Shown here: piece after piece, positions 36,317 to 44,677 of the stretch
How positions within the stretch are numbered: the first letter of the stretch is position 1
How the letters are laid out: every line of letters starts with the position of its first letter
NCBI RefSeq assembly: GCF_017811155.1
Contig: NZ_JACVCV010000018.1
Span: 29,413 to 93,412 of the forward strand
Direction of reading: 5' to 3'
Source of the DNA: Lunatimonas salinarum
GTDB taxonomy: Bacteria; Bacteroidota; Bacteroidia; Cytophagales; Cyclobacteriaceae
Length of the DNA stretch: 64,000 nucleotides
Program-made: the position numbers and the translations under genes
The notes under the pieces: generated by a model
Seen by the model: the letters and a program-made list of their open reading frames with translations, nothing else
Told to the model about the DNA's origin: nothing
The model's database searches: none

Positions 36317-37441
36317 ATGTCCGGTATCTACATTCATATTCCCTTTTGCAAGCAAGCCTGTCACTATTGCGACTTCCACTTCAGCACCCACACCGGCTAC
36401 CAAGAGCAGATGCTGGAAGCTATGAGGCACGAACTGGTACAGCGTAGCGCATACTTGCCCGCCGGATCCAACGTTCAAACGGTGTATTTCGGTGGGGGTA
36501 CCCCCTCGCTATTGTCGCCGACATCGATTGAAACCTTATTGGACACCATCTACCGGCATTTTCCAATGGACCTGAAGGAGCTTACCCTGGAAGCCAATCC
36601 CGACGACCTAAGTAAAGAAAAATTGCAGGCTTACCGAAGCATGGGAATAGACCGATTAAGCATTGGTATCCAGAGTTTTCAGGAGCCAATCCTTCGATTT
36701 TATAACCGGGCCCACACCGCTGAGGAATCTTACCGTGTACTAGATACTGCCCGGGATGGGGGATTTCAAAAGCTGTCCATTGACCTAATGTATGGATTTC
36801 CTGCTCCTGACCATACTCATTGGCGATTGGATCTGGAGACCGCCCTAAAAATGGATCCGGGTCATATCAGCAGCTACTGCCTGACCGTTGAACCAAAAAC
36901 CGCTTTGGGGCGCTGGTCAAAGGCAGGGAAATTCCTTCCAGCAGAAGAGGAGTTTGTGGCGGAACAGTTTGAAATGCTTCAGAATGCCATGGAGACCGCG
37001 GGATACATCCAGTACGAAATCTCAAACTTTGGCCGAGAAGGGATGTTTGCTGTTCACAACACAAACTACTGGAAAGGAATCCCCTATTTGGGTATTGGGC
37101 CCAGCGCCCATTCCTTTGACGGAATCAACCGTGGACACAACATCGCCAATAACGGACAGTACCTTAAAGCAATGGCTTCCGGGGAGCAAGTTTTTGAACT
37201 GGATGTGCTGAGTTTACAGGATAGGGCCAACGAATACATACTCACCGCACTCCGGACGATTTGGGGAGTAGACTTGCATCATTTTGAAAAAACCTACGGT
37301 TTGAACCTTCCAAAGGAGCGATTGAAAGAAATACGTTGGATGAAAGAACATGGTTGGCTAGCCGCATCTGATAAATTTCTTAGGCTGACAAAGAACGGAA
37401 AGCTACTGGCAGACAGCATTGCCGAAAAACTATTCATCTAA
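36317..37441 (+). CDS. hemW: Radical SAM heme chaperone HemW
   Basis: Heme-trafficking radical SAM protein related to HemN. The 374-residue product starts MSGIYIHIPFCKQACHYCDF with the CX3CX2C iron-sulfur motif at Cys11, Cys15 and Cys18, and has the extra aromatic-acid Phe after it as in HemW. VYFGGGTPSLL, ANPDDL, RLSIGIQSFQ and YEISNFGREG are conserved. The ATG at 36317 is chosen because the longer reading from 36275 adds residues with no family match. HemN-specific N-terminal residues are absent, supporting HemW over coproporphyrinogen dehydrogenase. Confidence 0.93.
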   Translation: MSGIYIHIPFCKQACHYCDFHFSTHTGYQEQMLEAMRHELVQRSAYLPAGSNVQTVYFGGGTPSLLSPTSIETLLDTIYRHFPMDLKELTLEANPDDLSKEKLQAYRSMGIDRLSIGIQSFQEPILRFYNRAHTAEESYRVLDTARDGGFQKLSIDLMYGFPAPDHTHWRLDLETALKMDPGHISSYCLTVEPKTALGRWSKAGKFLPAEEEFVAEQFEMLQNAMETAGYIQYEISNFGREGMFAVHNTNYWKGIPYLGIGPSAHSFDGINRGHNIANNGQYLKAMASGEQVFELDVLSLQDRANEYILTALRTIWGVDLHHFEKTYGLNLPKERLKEIRWMKEHGWLAASDKFLRLTKNGKLLADSIAEKLFI

Positions 37442-37500
37442 GCAATGTGGCTTTTTCCTGCATTAAATCAGGGGGCATGCGATAGAATTCGCAAAAAGTG

Positions 37501-37508
37501 TACCTTTG
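37501..37508 (+). promoter_or_regulatory. Perfect -7 box abutting a start codon
   Basis: TACCTTTG is an exact TAnnTTTG match located only three bases before the ATG at 37512. If used, transcription would start at or just after the ATG, implying a leaderless message or a later start codon. It may be coincidental. Confidence 0.4.
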
Positions 37509-37511
37509 GGT

Positions 37512-37826
37512 ATGGCATGGCAACCAAAAGACAGTACCAGAAAGAATAACACAGCCCCGCTCAAGGAGGTTTTTCAAGAACTCTTAGAGGCCTATCGGAT
37601 CAAAGATCGGTTTAACGAGCGGCGGGTGGTGGCCGAGTGGGCACAGCTAATGGGCAAAACAGTAGCTACTCGGACCTCAAAAGTATCTGTCAAGAATCGG
37701 ATACTCTATGTGCAGCTCAGCTCCGGTGCCATAAAAAAGGAACTGATGATGAACAAGTCAAAAGTAATGACACTGATCTCCGAAAAGTATGGCGATCAGG
37801 TCATTATGGATATTGTTTTTTTGTAA
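37512..37826 (+). CDS. DUF721 (DciA-like) protein
   Basis: A 104-residue protein with the DUF721 pattern: LKEVFQELLEAYRIKDRFNERRVVAEWAQLMG, VATRTSKVSVKNRILYVQLSSGAIKKELMMNKSKVMTLI. DUF721 proteins include DciA, which helps load the replicative helicase in bacteria without DnaC. A slightly longer reading from a TTG at 37506 exists, but the ATG is preferred. It ends just before the convergent DUF4197 gene. Confidence 0.88.
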   Translation: MAWQPKDSTRKNNTAPLKEVFQELLEAYRIKDRFNERRVVAEWAQLMGKTVATRTSKVSVKNRILYVQLSSGAIKKELMMNKSKVMTLISEKYGDQVIMDIVFL

Positions 37827-37833
37827 AGGTGGA

Positions 37834-38547
37834 CTAATCAACCGCACTGAACACCCTCCTCATGATGGCGGTGGTTCTTTCGGCCGGATTCGCCCTAATC
37901 TTCTGTTCTTCTTCTGCTATGAGTTTGAAAAGCCCGTCTATGGCCATTTCGGTTACATAAGCATTCAGGTCAGGGTTAATTTTGCGGGTGGTGGGGATCG
38001 CATTGTAGGCATTTACCAGATCAGTGTAATGCCGGGTAGCTCCTACTTGATTTAGTGACTCCTGTACCTTTGGTTGAAAGAGTTCGGTAAGCTGTGCGGA
38101 GGTAGTTCGCCTCAGAAACTGGGTAGCAGCGTCCTGTTCACCGCGTAGTATGGCAAAGGCATCCTGAATGGTAAGTTGGCGGATGGCATTGATAAAGATC
38201 GGCTTGGCCTCTTTCGCAGCGCTTTCAGCACCTCGGTTAATGGTAAGTAGAACCCGATCTACCTCCGCACCCAAACCAAACTGCCTCAAGGTAGCCTCAA
38301 GTTTTGTCAGTTCTTCCGGCAATGCAATCCGGATAAGTTCGTTTCCGAAAAAACCGTTTTCAAGAGAAGCCTTGTCTGCACCCTCCGAAATGCCCTTCAC
38401 CAATGCATCGCGGAGCCCATCCCCTACATCCTCATTGGTAAGGGTGGCTTGGGAAGCACCCTGTATGAAACGGTTTACGTCTGCGCTGGTACAGCTCCAG
38501 GCAGTGAAAGCACCAACTAAAAAGAGATAAACGAGAAGATTCTTCAT
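37834..38547 (-). CDS. DUF4197 lipoprotein
   Basis: A 237-residue exported protein with a lipobox-like end of signal (FTAWSC, Cys19) and the DUF4197 core: LTNEDVGDGLRDALVKGISEGADKAS, FFGNELIRIALPEELTKLEATLRQFGLG and AKPIFINAIRQLTIQDAFAILRGEQDAATQFLRRTT. Function unknown; it is a helical envelope protein found widely. It is divergent from the phosphatase gene, whose putative start is only 22 bp away. Confidence 0.88.
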   Translation of the reverse strand: MKNLLVYLFLVGAFTAWSCTSADVNRFIQGASQATLTNEDVGDGLRDALVKGISEGADKASLENGFFGNELIRIALPEELTKLEATLRQFGLGAEVDRVLLTINRGAESAAKEAKPIFINAIRQLTIQDAFAILRGEQDAATQFLRRTTSAQLTELFQPKVQESLNQVGATRHYTDLVNAYNAIPTTRKINPDLNAYVTEMAIDGLFKLIAEEEQKIRANPAERTTAIMRRVFSAVD

Positions 38548-38569
38548 ATAGCAATAATTATTTATTTGA

Positions 38570-40786
38570 TTGGTCGATTGGAGTCCCTACCGCTATCTCC
38601 GCAGACTATGGCTGCCGCAGAGGCGCGATAGGTTTCAGGTATTGTCATTTAAAGAAAAGGTAGCTTTTAACAACCTCCTTTATGGATTTTACATCCTTAT
38701 ATGTATTATTGTAAGCGTTTTGTTTATGATCAAATTTCCCCAGGCACATATCAGCAAGATTACCGTGCTCCTTGCCATCCTGACATGGCTTGGGCTGCTT
38801 TTTGTTGATCTAACCCGAATTTTTGGTGAAATTAACGAAATGAATGTCGGGATAGGTCCAGAATTTACATGGATTTTGGAAATTATTTTTTTTATCCTGT
38901 TGTACCTTTTCTTTAACCACTCCATTTCAAAGCATGAAAACGATAGTTTTCTTCACCTAATCTGGCGGGCTTCCTCCACGGGGCTGACTGCCACGGTAGT
39001 TTCCTTTCTAATCGCCTTGTTCTATTACCTCCTTCAGGACAGCCAGTTATACCGGGATCCGCTTCTTAGAAACTTCTTTTATCACGTCAACTTCGCCCTC
39101 ACCAGTCTGTTTTTGGTATCTACCTCCTTGCTTTGGAAACACCTGATTCTATACCAAAAAACCAAAGCGGTGGTGCAGCAATGGCAGGCCTTCGAGGTCA
39201 TCCTGCTCCTGAGTATGTTTTTTGTGCTCATCAATCAGAATACGTTCAATTACGGGTTTATTTTCGGACTGATTTTCTTACTCATATACAGCATCATTCT
39301 ATCGGCAAATCTCAAGTGGATTCCCTATCTAACCTTTAAAGAAAAGTGGAAATCGCTGTTATTTTTAGCAATCATCATCTTCAGCGCCGCCTACCTCTTG
39401 TATCAGTTGATCGAGTATGTGCTGCAAAACGAGTTTTCTGTCAACCTGACCGAGAACCTCTTCATCCTCGGTTTATTTGCGTTTGTACTGATCTATTCGA
39501 TATTCAGCTTTTTGGTCACGCTATTTAACCTTCCCACATCTTCGGTGTTTGAGCAAAAGCTGGTGGAAGCGATCAACTTTCAGAAGCTGAGCCAGTCCAT
39601 TGAACCAGGAGAAAACGAAGAGCGGGTACTGGATATTTTGATGGACAGTTGCATGAGTGCTGCCTATGTCGATGCTGCTTGGCTGGAAATAAAGCTTTCC
39701 GAAGAAGAAGAAACCACCGTAGTTCAGCAGCGATTTATGTCCAAATCAGAACAACAGAGCCTGCGTGAGCTTATTGCCTCCAGCAAACCCTTCGGGGAGT
39801 TTTTGATGGAAAATTCCGGGGACCGAATGGAATACATTCACGGAAGAGTCAACCACGAAATCTACCGGTCGGTGTTGATATTTCACCTGAAGATCAATAA
39901 AAAAGTGCTGGGCAGCATCTTCCTTTTCAAGGAAGTTAAAGACGGATTTAACAAGGAGATGATCAATATCATCTCTACCTTTGTAGGCCAAGCCTCTATC
40001 TCGGTAGAAAACTACCGGCTACTGAACCAAGCGATCAAAAACGAACGCTACAAAGAGGAACTGGAGATTGCTCAGCGCGTGCAGCGGAGCCTATTGCCCT
40101 CGGTACTCCACCACAATGACCGCTTTGAAATCGAAGGTTTTTCCGCCGCTGCCGATGAAGTGGGCGGCGATTACTACGAAACGTTCCAGTTTGATGAACA
40201 CCGATTTGCCCTGATCATTGGCGATGTGTCCGGGAAGGGTACCTCGGCGGCTTTCAACATGTCCCAGATGAAGGGCGTATTTCATAGCCTGGTGCAGCTA
40301 CAGCTTCGTCCGGTTGAATTTCTCGATAAAGCCAACAGTGCGTTGGGCAGATGCTTGGAAAAAAACCATTTTATTACGACTTCCTATTACCTACTTGACA
40401 CACAACGGAACGAACTGACCTTCGCCCGGGCGGGCCATTGCCCTACCTTATATTTTGACAGCGAAAAGGGAAAAAGTCGGTTTTTGGATATCAAAGGCAT
40501 GGGTCTAGGTATTGTACGAAATCCCCACTATGTCACCTTTCTGGAAGAAGGGAGGCTACATTACCGGCCGGGAGATGTGATGGTCATGTATACAGATGGC
40601 ATCATTGAGGCAAAGAATCATCTTAACGTGGAATTTGGCTACGATCGACTGGCAGATGTGGTAAACCAATGCCATAGATGCTCTCCCGTGGAAATCAAAA
40701 CCACAATCATTCAGGAGGTGTATGGTTTCATAGGCAAAGACACCTTACCAGACGACGACTACTCCTTGATGGTGGTAAAGTTTTAA
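38570..40786 (+). CDS. Membrane-bound SpoIIE/RsbU-like PP2C phosphatase
   Basis: Phosphatase of a partner-switching pathway, expected to dephosphorylate the STAS protein encoded next. The 738-residue product has about eight transmembrane helices (about 30-310), a GAF-like region (about 340-480, including GSIFLFKEVKDGF) and the C-terminal PP2C/SpoIIE domain with VGGDYYETFQF, IIGDVSGKGTSAAFNMSQMKG (metal-binding Asp) and MVMYTDGIIEAKN, so it looks active. The first codon after an in-frame stop is TTG at 38570, so this or a later TTG near 38642 is the start. The STAS gene starts 38 bp after the stop. Confidence 0.9.
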   Translation: MVDWSPYRYLRRLWLPQRRDRFQVLSFKEKVAFNNLLYGFYILICIIVSVLFMIKFPQAHISKITVLLAILTWLGLLFVDLTRIFGEINEMNVGIGPEFTWILEIIFFILLYLFFNHSISKHENDSFLHLIWRASSTGLTATVVSFLIALFYYLLQDSQLYRDPLLRNFFYHVNFALTSLFLVSTSLLWKHLILYQKTKAVVQQWQAFEVILLLSMFFVLINQNTFNYGFIFGLIFLLIYSIILSANLKWIPYLTFKEKWKSLLFLAIIIFSAAYLLYQLIEYVLQNEFSVNLTENLFILGLFAFVLIYSIFSFLVTLFNLPTSSVFEQKLVEAINFQKLSQSIEPGENEERVLDILMDSCMSAAYVDAAWLEIKLSEEEETTVVQQRFMSKSEQQSLRELIASSKPFGEFLMENSGDRMEYIHGRVNHEIYRSVLIFHLKINKKVLGSIFLFKEVKDGFNKEMINIISTFVGQASISVENYRLLNQAIKNERYKEELEIAQRVQRSLLPSVLHHNDRFEIEGFSAAADEVGGDYYETFQFDEHRFALIIGDVSGKGTSAAFNMSQMKGVFHSLVQLQLRPVEFLDKANSALGRCLEKNHFITTSYYLLDTQRNELTFARAGHCPTLYFDSEKGKSRFLDIKGMGLGIVRNPHYVTFLEEGRLHYRPGDVMVMYTDGIIEAKNHLNVEFGYDRLADVVNQCHRCSPVEIKTTIIQEVYGFIGKDTLPDDDYSLMVVKF

Positions 40787-40824
40787 AGAAAAAACATAAA
40801 GCAAGTATAAGCGTATAAACCATT

Positions 40825-41169
40825 ATGTTAGAAATAAGCATCATCGAAGAAAATCAGCACCGCATCATCTCCCTACAAGGAGAAGTAGATGCCAGCAACT
40901 CGGTGGAACTGGATCAGGCGATACACCGTCTCCTCAGCGAGGGATGTAAGCAGATTTTGGTGGATGGCTCCGCGCTGGAATACATTTCTTCCGCAGGATT
41001 GGGCGTGTTTATGTCTTATCTGGAAGATTTTCAGGAGAAAGGAGTCACCTTTATCATATACGGGATGAATGAAAAAGTATATAACGTATTTCATATACTC
41101 GGTTTAGACCAACTGATTACCATGGTGAATAACCATCAAGAAGCATTGGATATCCTTTATGGAGCATGA
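40825..41169 (+). CDS. STAS-domain anti-anti-sigma-like protein (RsbV type)
   Basis: The 114-residue protein is a single STAS domain: LEISIIEENQHRIISLQGEVDASNS followed by ILVDGSALEYISSAGLGVFMSYL. The phospho-acceptor serine of the family is in this SSAGLG motif (Ser55 or Ser56), so it can be switched by the neighbouring kinase and phosphatase. It overlaps the next gene by 11 bp. Confidence 0.93.
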   Translation: MLEISIIEENQHRIISLQGEVDASNSVELDQAIHRLLSEGCKQILVDGSALEYISSAGLGVFMSYLEDFQEKGVTFIIYGMNEKVYNVFHILGLDQLITMVNNHQEALDILYGA

Positions 41170-41575
41170 ATTGAATTTGCCCTGTGAAAAACGCAGGCTA
41201 GGAGATCTTAGGGTTTTTTTGACCAGGATACTTTCTTCGGTAGGTCTGTCGGAGGTTATCCAAAACCAATTGATTTTGGCGGTGGAAGAGGTATGCGCCA
41301 ACCTCATCATCCACTCCCATGGATGCAATCCCCAAGATCAGATCCTACTTAAAGTAGCTACTTACAACGGAAAAATAATTTTTGAAATAGTTGATTCAGG
41401 GCAGGCATTTAACATCCTCGAGTACCAGGCACCTGAACTGTCTGAAGTGATCAAGGAAAAGCGCAAAGGAGGCTTGGGTATTTTATTGGTCCGAAAGATC
41501 ATGGATAAAATTGAATTTGAGACCAAAAACAGCCAAAACATTTGTCGCCTGGTTAAGAAACTCAATTCCAAATAA
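41159..41575 (+). CDS. RsbW-like serine kinase/anti-sigma ATPase
   Basis: A 138-residue HATPase_c protein of the anti-sigma-factor type. N-box EEVCANLIIHSH (Glu43-Asn48), G1 box DSGQAFN (Asp79, Gly81) and GGLGILLVRKI (Gly104-Gly107) are visible. In known modules it phosphorylates and binds the STAS protein and otherwise holds a sigma factor or other target. The target is not encoded nearby. Confidence 0.92.
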   Translation: MEHELNLPCEKRRLGDLRVFLTRILSSVGLSEVIQNQLILAVEEVCANLIIHSHGCNPQDQILLKVATYNGKIIFEIVDSGQAFNILEYQAPELSEVIKEKRKGGLGILLVRKIMDKIEFETKNSQNICRLVKKLNSK

Positions 41576-41665
41576 TTGTTAAATCCACCCACTTATAAGC
41601 TAAATAGCCGTCAACTCTCTGTTAAAATTTGTAACATTGCAGGATTAATTTCCAAATGTGCTCAA

Positions 41666-41746
41666 TCGTGCCTACCTACCCAGGCACGACGCAAGCGACA
41701 CACGTAGGGACAATTAAAATTCGTGCGACTTGCCTGTCGGAAGGCA
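41666..41746. repeat. Cluster of short inverted repeats
   Basis: TCGTGCCT (41666-41673) pairs with AGGCACGA (41682-41689), and TGCCT (41731-41735) pairs with AGGCA (41742-41746). TCGTGC recurs at 41721. The layout resembles a REP-like intergenic element; it lies upstream of the parvulin gene cluster. Confidence 0.45.
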
Positions 41747-41796
41747 TCCCGTCACATTGGGACAGGTAATGACGGCTAAAAAACAACGATAGAAAG

Positions 41797-43818
41797 ATGA
41801 AATTCGGTTTCGGCATTTGTTTTGTCCTGCTTGTATTGAATTCATGTGCAAGTAAGGTAGCTGTAGAAGAGGAGAACGAACCCTTGCTAGCTGAGCGCAA
41901 ATACCTCTTTACAATAGACGGAGAGCCCACTTATGCCGAAGAGTTTCTGTATATCTTGCAAAAAAACAGGCCGCCCGGTGAAGAAACTGCCGCGTTGAGC
42001 GAAGAGGAATTTGAAACCAACCTGGAGCTCTATATCAATTTTAAGCTAAAGGTGGCAGAGGCCATCCGCTTGGGCTATGACGAGAAAGAGGAATTCAAGG
42101 CCGAATTTGCAGCATTCAGGGAAGATCTACGAAAACCTTACATGCTCGAAAGTGACGTACAGGAAGGGGAACTGCAAAAAGCCTACGAACGGCTGCAAGA
42201 AGTGGTAAAAGCCAGCCACATTCTTTTGTCATTTCCGACAAACGCCGCCTTGGAAGATTCCATCGCAGTGCTGCGCATGGCTGAAAAAATACAAACAGAG
42301 GCGAAGGCTGGAGCCGATTTTGGGGCGCTTGCTTTAGAACACTCCCAAGACCCGTCAGCGCAGGTAAATCGGGGAAATTTGGGTTACTTCACAGCAATGC
42401 AAATGGTGTACCCTTTCGAGGCCGCTGCTTATTCGCTGCAGGTGGGAGAAGTTTCCCCACCGGTCCTCACCGATTTTGGGTACCATATCATCCGGCTGGA
42501 GGATCGCAAACCGAACCCCGGGGAGATTAGGGTTTCCCATTTATTGGTCAGGACCAATCCATCGGATCCTGAGAGTGAGGATCGCGCAGTAAGGAAGATT
42601 GCCGATATTTATGCACAGCTTAGGCTGGAAAGCAGCACTTGGGAAAACACTGTTTTGAGTTTTTCTGAAGACCAAGGAACACGAAACAACGGTGGAATGC
42701 TTCCTTGGTTTGGGGTAGGAAGTATTGTTCCCGAATTTGAGGAAGCCGCCTTCAACCTCAGTGAGATTGGTGAAATATCTCCACCCGTAAAGACAACCTA
42801 TGGCTACCATATCATCCGATTGGAAGACCGTAAGCCCATTGCTCCATATGAAGAGTTAGAGCCTACCTTAAAATCACGGATACTTCGGGATAGCCGCTCC
42901 ACTTTGATCAAATCTCAGGTGTTGGCCATGCAAAAAGCCAAGTACCAAGTGTCAGAGAATGAGCCGCTACTCCAAATGCTGGAACGCGAACTCTCCAATT
43001 GGGATGGCGTGTCTCTACAGCCCTTGGAACAGGTGCTGAGCTCCGGAGATCGTTGGGCAGAAGACTTGGTAGTTATTTCCGGAGAACCCACCTCTTTGCG
43101 TAGTTTTTATGCATTCATAGAGCAGAGCTTGAATTCGGTGGAGTCGCAAAAAGCCAATGGGGTGGCTGACTGGTATGAGCGGTTTTTATCCGACAAACTT
43201 AATACAGTGGAAGAACAGGAACTTATTGAAACCAATGCCGATTACCGGCTGCTGTTACAGGAGTTCCGTGAAGGTATCCTACTATTTAGCCTCATGAATG
43301 ATTTGGTATGGCAAAAGGGAATCTTGGATTCGCTGGGTCAGTATCAATACTACGAAGCCAATATAGACCGTTATCAATGGAAAGAACGTGTGCCGGCACT
43401 GATTGTTTCCATGACACAGGACAATACATCAGAGGAAACCGAAATCCAGGAGTTCCTGCGTGACAAACGATACGAACCAGGATGGAAGGAGCGGCTGGAA
43501 GATCGTTGGCTCGATGATTTTCCGTTGCTGTTTACCGTAGAGGACAAGGTGGTGGAGGTGCCCAATCACCCAATAGTGAAGGATTTGAATCTTTCCACCG
43601 CCTTCCACGACGTAAAACGGGGAAGCCGCCACTACTTTGTGCTGACCGGCGAGGCCATACCTCCACGAGCCAAAAAGTTTGAAGAAACCAAGGGGTTAGT
43701 TATTCAGGATTACCAAAACTATCTGGACCAAAAATTGATAGAAGAATTAAGAGACAGATTCGCTCTTCACGTAGATGAGGCGGAAAAAAAACGGGTTTAC
43801 GAAATTGCAGTTCATTAA
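41797..43818 (+). CDS. Periplasmic parvulin-type peptidyl-prolyl isomerase lipoprotein
   Basis: A 673-residue lipoprotein (signal ending VLNSC, Cys16) with two consecutive PpiC (parvulin) domains. Domain 1 spans about 140-245 (KASHILLSFPT ... DPSAQVNRGNLGYFTAM ... FGYHIIRLEDRKP) and domain 2 about 247-350 (RVSHLLVRTNPSDP ... RNNGGMLPWFGVGSIV ... YGYHIIRLEDRKP). The remaining C-terminal half has no recognised domain. It likely folds outer membrane proteins. The next gene overlaps it by 44 bp. Confidence 0.9.
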   Translation: MKFGFGICFVLLVLNSCASKVAVEEENEPLLAERKYLFTIDGEPTYAEEFLYILQKNRPPGEETAALSEEEFETNLELYINFKLKVAEAIRLGYDEKEEFKAEFAAFREDLRKPYMLESDVQEGELQKAYERLQEVVKASHILLSFPTNAALEDSIAVLRMAEKIQTEAKAGADFGALALEHSQDPSAQVNRGNLGYFTAMQMVYPFEAAAYSLQVGEVSPPVLTDFGYHIIRLEDRKPNPGEIRVSHLLVRTNPSDPESEDRAVRKIADIYAQLRLESSTWENTVLSFSEDQGTRNNGGMLPWFGVGSIVPEFEEAAFNLSEIGEISPPVKTTYGYHIIRLEDRKPIAPYEELEPTLKSRILRDSRSTLIKSQVLAMQKAKYQVSENEPLLQMLERELSNWDGVSLQPLEQVLSSGDRWAEDLVVISGEPTSLRSFYAFIEQSLNSVESQKANGVADWYERFLSDKLNTVEEQELIETNADYRLLLQEFREGILLFSLMNDLVWQKGILDSLGQYQYYEANIDRYQWKERVPALIVSMTQDNTSEETEIQEFLRDKRYEPGWKERLEDRWLDDFPLLFTVEDKVVEVPNHPIVKDLNLSTAFHDVKRGSRHYFVLTGEAIPPRAKKFEETKGLVIQDYQNYLDQKLIEELRDRFALHVDEAEKKRVYEIAVH

Positions 43819-44677
43819 AACATACCTGATCATAGGCAGCACTTTGCTGCTCGGTGCCTGCGACCTCTTCAAGATGAAAGGGGAGGTAGAAGACGAGGAC
43901 GACCCGATCATTGCTGCCGTGGGAAAAACCTACCTGCATGCTTCGGAGATAGACTTTATCCGAGGGGATACCAAAAATGAATTGGACAGTGCCGAGTTGG
44001 TAAGCAGGTATGTTCAGACTTGGATCAAAAAACAGCTAATGATCAAAGAGGCGTCAAAAAACCTAACGATCAACGAGGCCGAACTAAACCGGAAGCTCTT
44101 GGACTACCGCTACGCCCTAATTACCTATGAATTTGAAAAATCCCACGTAGAGAAAAATCTCAACAAAGATGTGCCCTTGGAGGAAATATTAACGTATTAC
44201 AATCAGCATAAGGAGAACTTTGCGCTCAAGGAAATCATCGTCCGCACCAACTTTGTCAAAATGGAAAAAGGACTGCCCCAAAAGAGGCAGGTAGAGCGGT
44301 TGATCAATAGTAACCGGGAAAACGACCGCAAAGAAATCAAGGACATTGCCCAGCGCTATGCCACCAATTACTTTCTCGAAGACTCCACTTGGATCAAATT
44401 TGACGATATCATTCTAAACACGCCGCTGGCCCAGAATGCCAATAACGTCCAACTATTAAGGTCTAACCGGACCATCTCAGCGGAGGACGACTCCTACGCT
44501 TACTTCTTTCACATTTTGGAATACAGACTACAGGACCAGGTTCCTCCGTTGGAGTTTGTGAAGGATGAGATATCCAAAATCATTGTCAACAAACGAAGAG
44601 TGGCTTTAGCGGAACAGCTTCACAAAGATGTTTACAACAAAGCGCTAGAAAATAATGAATTTACGATTTATGAATAA
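43775..44677 (+). CDS. SurA-like lipoprotein, parvulin domain degenerate
   Basis: A 300-residue protein with a lipobox-like signal (TLLLGAC, Cys29). Its helical chaperone region resembles the SurA N-terminal core (VGKTYLHASEIDFIRG ... SRYVQTWIKKQLMIKEAS). Where the neighbouring genes have an SHILL/GG-type parvulin domain, this protein has ALKEIIVRTNFVKMEKG and lacks the glycine-rich loop, so isomerase activity is unlikely. It overlaps both neighbours (44 bp and 8-23 bp), showing tight translational coupling. Confidence 0.82.
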   Translation: MRRKKNGFTKLQFIKTYLIIGSTLLLGACDLFKMKGEVEDEDDPIIAAVGKTYLHASEIDFIRGDTKNELDSAELVSRYVQTWIKKQLMIKEASKNLTINEAELNRKLLDYRYALITYEFEKSHVEKNLNKDVPLEEILTYYNQHKENFALKEIIVRTNFVKMEKGLPQKRQVERLINSNRENDRKEIKDIAQRYATNYFLEDSTWIKFDDIILNTPLAQNANNVQLLRSNRTISAEDDSYAYFFHILEYRLQDQVPPLEFVKDEISKIIVNKRRVALAEQLHKDVYNKALENNEFTIYE

